DNA of 37,071 nucleotides, from NCBI GenBank assembly GCA_015233585.1, contig JADFXL010000007.1, forward strand, positions 1-37,071, read 5' to 3'. Origin of the DNA: Alphaproteobacteria bacterium. GTDB taxonomy: Bacteria > Pseudomonadota > Alphaproteobacteria > Rhodospirillales > Rhodospirillaceae. The translations under genes were made by a program, and so were the position numbers. Below are positions 33,378-37,071 of the stretch, piece by piece. Positions within the stretch are counted from its first letter, which is position 1, and each line of letters opens with the position of its first letter. Below the pieces are notes generated by a model. The model saw only the letters and a program-made list of their open reading frames with translations, was not told the DNA's origin and did no database searches.

Positions 33378-34358
33378 TCAGCCAGCGTTCCGTCGGTGGT
33401 GGGTCGTCAAAATCTGTCGTTCTCCCAACGGACCCGAGACCATCAGGGTCTGAGTCGTTTCATAATCCTTTGTGCGCTCAACACCCGTAAGCATTAGCCC
33501 GGTGGAGATGCCGGTAGCGCAGAAGAACACGCGGTCGGATTTTACCAATTCCTCGGTCATGAGCCATCGTGTAGTATCCGTGCCGGAACGTTCAACCGCA
33601 AGTTTTTCTGTGGCGAGCTGGGGGGCCAGCCGTCCCATGAATTCGCCTCCCATGGCACGTATTGCGCAGGCGCACAAGATGCCTTCTGGGGTACCGCCGG
33701 TTCCCATCATGGCGTCAATGCCCGAGTCGGGTATGGCCGCCATAATTCCTCCGGCCACGTCGCCCGCTGGATACAGAGCCACACGCGCCCCGGCCAGGTG
33801 AATTTGTTCAACAAGCTCGCGATGCCGAGGTTTTTCCAGGACATAAATGGTCATCTCGGCGATTGGCTTATCCAACAAACGGCTCATTGCCTCAAGCTTC
33901 GCCGCCACGGGGGCTGTCGGGTCGATCTTGCCCTTGAGCACGGGGGGGCCAGCGAATTTCTCCATGTGAAAGGCCGAGCCTGGGTCGAACATCGTCCCGC
34001 GCGGCACCAGGGCGATGACCGCCATGGCATTGGTCAATCCTTGCTGAAGATAGCTCGTTCCTTCGGTGGGGTCGACGGCGATGTCGAACTGTGGAAAAAT
34101 TCCAGGCTCTTCGTTATTCCCAATGGGGAACGGTCCGTTCGTCTGGTCCTGGGCGATGTCTCCGACGATAATGGTTCCGTCGATGGGTTGACGGGCGAGT
34201 TGAGCGAGCATGGCGACCCGCGCGGCGGCATCTCCCTGTACGCGGTCGCCGCGACTGATCCAGTCAAAGGCGGCGCGGGCCGCTGCTTCGGTGACGGCCC
34301 GCAAGCCAAAGCCGGACAGAAGCGGCGGCAGATCGTTGCTGAACGGTAAATGCGTCAT
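33378..34358 (-). CDS. glpX: class II fructose-1,6-bisphosphatase (GlpX type)
   Basis: VTEAAARAAFDWISRGDR; FDIAVDPTEGTSYLQQGLTNAMAVIALVPRG; GDVAGGIMAAIPDSGIDAMMGTGGTPEGILCACAIRAMGG; ATG at 34358. Confidence 0.93.
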   Translation of the reverse strand: MTHLPFSNDLPPLLSGFGLRAVTEAAARAAFDWISRGDRVQGDAAARVAMLAQLARQPIDGTIIVGDIAQDQTNGPFPIGNNEEPGIFPQFDIAVDPTEGTSYLQQGLTNAMAVIALVPRGTMFDPGSAFHMEKFAGPPVLKGKIDPTAPVAAKLEAMSRLLDKPIAEMTIYVLEKPRHRELVEQIHLAGARVALYPAGDVAGGIMAAIPDSGIDAMMGTGGTPEGILCACAIRAMGGEFMGRLAPQLATEKLAVERSGTDTTRWLMTEELVKSDRVFFCATGISTGLMLTGVERTKDYETTQTLMVSGPLGERQILTTHHRRNAG

Positions 34359-34442
34359 GGGTGGCCTTTCATTGTTCGAGCCGCAGCATTGTGAGGGGCC
34401 GCGGGACACCCGCCAACACACGACAGCATAGGTGAACCATCT

Positions 34443-34473
34443 CTTATGGGTGGGTTTGATCCCACCCCGTAAG
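34443..34473 (-). terminator. stem-loop between the LuxR-type regulator and glpX
   Basis: CTTATGGGTGGG-TTTGAT-CCCACCCCGTAAG, near-perfect stem; no strong T-tract. Confidence 0.45.
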
Positions 34474-34543
34474 ACGATGGCCGTCAATTGGCCACACGAA
34501 AAGGCAGCTGTTAAACATGCAAATAAACCTTTTCGGGAGATTG

Positions 34544-35173
34544 TCAGGCGCTGCGTTCGCGAAGAAACGAGGCGACGGCCTGCGCGCGATTGGTCACGCC
34601 AAGCTTATCGTAAAGATTCTTGAGATGAAACTTGACGGTATTGACCGAAATTTCAAGTTTTCCGGCGATCTGGGCATTGGTGAAACCGGTAGACAGGGCC
34701 GATAACAGTTCTCGCTCACGGGGGGTAAGTTCGCTGAACGGATCGGCGGTCAGCCGGGAGACATCGACGAACGGAAACATCATGCGGCCATCGGCCACGG
34801 CGGCCACCGTCTCCAGCAATTGTCCCGGAGGGTCGGATTTCGAGCAAAAGCCAGCGGCCCCCAGCGCCATCGCCTGGCGTGGCACATCCGGCTGAGAATT
34901 ACCGGTGTAAACGACCAGACGCGGGGCACCGGGGCGGTCGCGCATGGCCATGAGAACGCCCCGGCCATCCAGGAAAGGCATTTCCCAACCGATCACGCCA
35001 ACATCGAAAGATAATTTCTTTACGGCAGCCAGGAAACGTTCCCCATCCGCCGCCATGGCCAACAAAGAAAAGCGTTCGTCAGACGCAAAAAGCTTGATCA
35101 GGCCGCTTTGCAGCAGCGGATTTTTTTCGGCGATAACGAGTTCAATGGCGCGTGTCTGTTTTAGTCCAACCAT
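34544..35173 (-). CDS. NarL/FixJ (LuxR)-family regulator with atypical receiver (pseudo-receiver)
   Basis: C-terminal HTH LTPRERELLSALSTGFTNAQIAGKLEISVNTVKFHLKNLYDKLGVTNRAQAVASF; receiver IELVIAEKNPLLQSGL...FDVGVIGWEMPFLDG lacks the phospho-Asp; ATG at 35173. Confidence 0.85.
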   Translation of the reverse strand: MVGLKQTRAIELVIAEKNPLLQSGLIKLFASDERFSLLAMAADGERFLAAVKKLSFDVGVIGWEMPFLDGRGVLMAMRDRPGAPRLVVYTGNSQPDVPRQAMALGAAGFCSKSDPPGQLLETVAAVADGRMMFPFVDVSRLTADPFSELTPRERELLSALSTGFTNAQIAGKLEISVNTVKFHLKNLYDKLGVTNRAQAVASFLRERSA

Positions 35174-35296
35174 GGTGGCAACATAAACCCAAGCCGGCAC
35201 CGTTCTCGACGACGAACAGATTTCAATGATACACAATACGATAAAATATTGCATGTGCGTAAATGCAGGGTCAGCCATAATGTTCAATTCAAGGTA

Positions 35297-37071
35297 TCAG
35301 TAGGTTTTCAATGGTCGCCACGATTCGCTGTTCAAAATCTCCGTTACCTCGTCGCCCGGTAGTGCCGGGGAAATCAGGTTGCCTTGCGCCTCGTCGCATC
35401 CGCACCGCATCAGGACATCAAGCTGGGCCTGAGTTTCCAATCCCATTGCCACCACTTTGCGGCCCAGGCAATGGGTCATTTCAATGATGGCGCGAACCAG
35501 ATTCACGCCATCGCTGGCACGCACGCTTTCAGTGATAAAGTAGCGATCAATCTTGACCGCCTGCACCGGAAACCGGTGAAGATTGCTGAGAGAGGAATAG
35601 CCGGTGCCGAATTCATCCAGAATCAGACGGATGTCGAGTTCCCGCAGCGCCGACAAGGACGCGATGCAGGCTTCGGCATCGTGGAGCAACATTGCCTCGG
35701 TGATCTCCATTTCGATCTGCCGGGGGTCGGCGCCGGTTCGGGCGAGGGTCTGGCGCAGGTTCGGGATGAAACCCGGGTGACGCAGTTGCCGGTTCGACAA
35801 GTTGATTGACATGCGAACCATGTTGCCGGCCCGGTTCCACACCGCCAGTTGCCGACACGCCATCTCGATGATTCGCTCGCCAAGGGCGTCCATCCGCCCG
35901 GCTTCCTCGATTGCCGGGATGAAATCGCAGGGGCGAACCGGGCCAAGTTCTTTGTTGCTCCAGCGCAGTAGTGATTCAACCCCGGTGAAGCACCCGGTCA
36001 GGAGGTCGACTCGGGGCTGATAGTAAAGGCTGAATTCGTCTTCGGCGAAGGCTTCCTCAAGCTTGTACCAGATTTTCAGCCGGTTTCGGGCCTCGCGGTC
36101 GAGGCCCTCATCGTAGTAGCGGAATCCGGCACGGTCCTCTTGCCGGGTTTGATCCATGGCGGACTTGGCATTGTTGAGCAAAGTACCAACGTCGGGTCCG
36201 TCATCGGGATAGACCGCGATGCCGATGGAAGTCGTGACTGGAATTTCGCTGCCGGAAATCACGAATGGGGGGGAGAACGCGTCCACCACCCTGGTGGCGA
36301 CGACCGAGGCATAGCGGGGTTCCTCAAGATTGGGCATGATGACCGCGAACTCATCGCCGCCCAGGCGTGCCACGGTGTCGTAGGGCCGAAACGAACGCGA
36401 CAGACGGCCGGTGGTGATCCGGTAGACCTGATTGATCTCGTCCTGGTCCAGGGTGTTGTTGCCCGCCTGACCCGCGTCGATATGGATGAACATCACGCCG
36501 ATCCGGTTCTGGCCCCGGCTGGCCCCGGCCAGCGCCTGGGACAGCCGATCCAGGAACAAGGCGCGGTTTGGCAACCCGGTCAAAGCGTCGAAGTTGGTCT
36601 CATAGCGGATCCGTTCATGCTCGCGCAGTGGCTCGGAGATGTCAGTGGCCATGATGACGTAGTGGTGGATGGTTCCGCGATCATCGCGAACGGCGGTCCC
36701 GTGCAGACGCAGCGTGAAGGATCCGGTATTATCATCCCCACCGTGCCAGACATCCCGATCCCATTGGCCCACCATGTTCAACTCGCCCCACAGGCTGGCG
36801 AAGAATTCGCCGTCGCCGGGATCGGGGGCGAGGAACAGCGGAGGCATTCCCAGAATATTCTCGGCATCGAGCTTGACGATGCGGCTGAAGGCCGGATTGA
36901 CGGCCGTCACGCGGTGGCTGACATCGCACACGAGGACGCCTTGGGTCATGTGCTCGAACACGGTGGCGGCAAGACGGAATTTTTCCTCGTTCTGACGCCG
37001 GTCGCTGATGTCGCGAATAATGTTCGTAACCAAACGTTCACTGCCGTGCAGGAACTGGTTGGCCGTGATTT
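35297..37071 (-). CDS. PAS-GGDEF-EAL protein (5' end beyond window)
   Basis: PAS-type IIRDISDRRQNEEKFRLAATVFEHMTQGVLVCD; DALTGLPNRALFLDRL; RPYDTVARLGGDEFAVIMP; EAL region YQPRVDLLTGCFTGVESLLRW...LDEFGTGYSSLSNL. Reading frame stays open from 37033 to the window edge (ITANQFLHGSER). Confidence 0.9.
   Translation of the reverse strand, partial: ITANQFLHGSERLVTNIIRDISDRRQNEEKFRLAATVFEHMTQGVLVCDVSHRVTAVNPAFSRIVKLDAENILGMPPLFLAPDPGDGEFFASLWGELNMVGQWDRDVWHGGDDNTGSFTLRLHGTAVRDDRGTIHHYVIMATDISEPLREHERIRYETNFDALTGLPNRALFLDRLSQALAGASRGQNRIGVMFIHIDAGQAGNNTLDQDEINQVYRITTGRLSRSFRPYDTVARLGGDEFAVIMPNLEEPRYASVVATRVVDAFSPPFVISGSEIPVTTSIGIAVYPDDGPDVGTLLNNAKSAMDQTRQEDRAGFRYYDEGLDREARNRLKIWYKLEEAFAEDEFSLYYQPRVDLLTGCFTGVESLLRWSNKELGPVRPCDFIPAIEEAGRMDALGERIIEMACRQLAVWNRAGNMVRMSINLSNRQLRHPGFIPNLRQTLARTGADPRQIEMEITEAMLLHDAEACIASLSALRELDIRLILDEFGTGYSSLSNLHRFPVQAVKIDRYFITESVRASDGVNLVRAIIEMTHCLGRKVVAMGLETQAQLDVLMRCGCDEAQGNLISPALPGDEVTEILNSESWRPLKTY

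Noticed and set aside
31584-33453. Plus-strand ORFs opposite tkt and prk (31584-32405, 32485-33453)
   Set aside because: Shadow ORFs of conserved Calvin-cycle genes.
1-37071. tRNA genes and CRISPR arrays
   Set aside because: GTTCGATCC-like strings (e.g. 21490) fall inside coding sequence without cloverleaf context; no regularly spaced repeat array seen.

Overview
High-GC alphaproteobacterial chromosome segment (Rhodospirillales-like, inferred from gene content). Plus strand: a complete 14-gene complex I operon nuoABCDEFGHIJKLMN (~324-14516), a hairpin-rich intergenic region, then birA, coaX, rnj (RNase J), mce, tag, proS, lolC/E and lolD. These are followed by a compositionally anomalous two-gene cassette: an OLD/AAA_21-type ABC ATPase (23272-24432) and a DUF3226-like TOPRIM protein (24435-25076), 2 nt apart. 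Minus strand: a Calvin-cycle operon ordered glpX(cbbF)-prk(cbbP)-tkt(cbbT)-fba(cbbA)-cbbL-cbbS (form I RuBisCO, IAq-like small subunit), then rpe, phoU, phoB. Upstream of the cbb operon on the same strand are a NarL/FixJ-type regulator whose receiver lacks the phospho-acceptor Asp and a PAS-GGDEF-EAL protein, truncated by the window edge, with degenerate catalytic motifs. The best candidate for an under-described system is the ATPase + DUF3226 pair, which has the architecture of split OLD / PARIS / RloAB-type defence modules. The pseudo-receiver regulator and degenerate c-di-GMP protein beside the cbb operon are second. No tRNA, rRNA, CRISPR array or intact transposon was seen.
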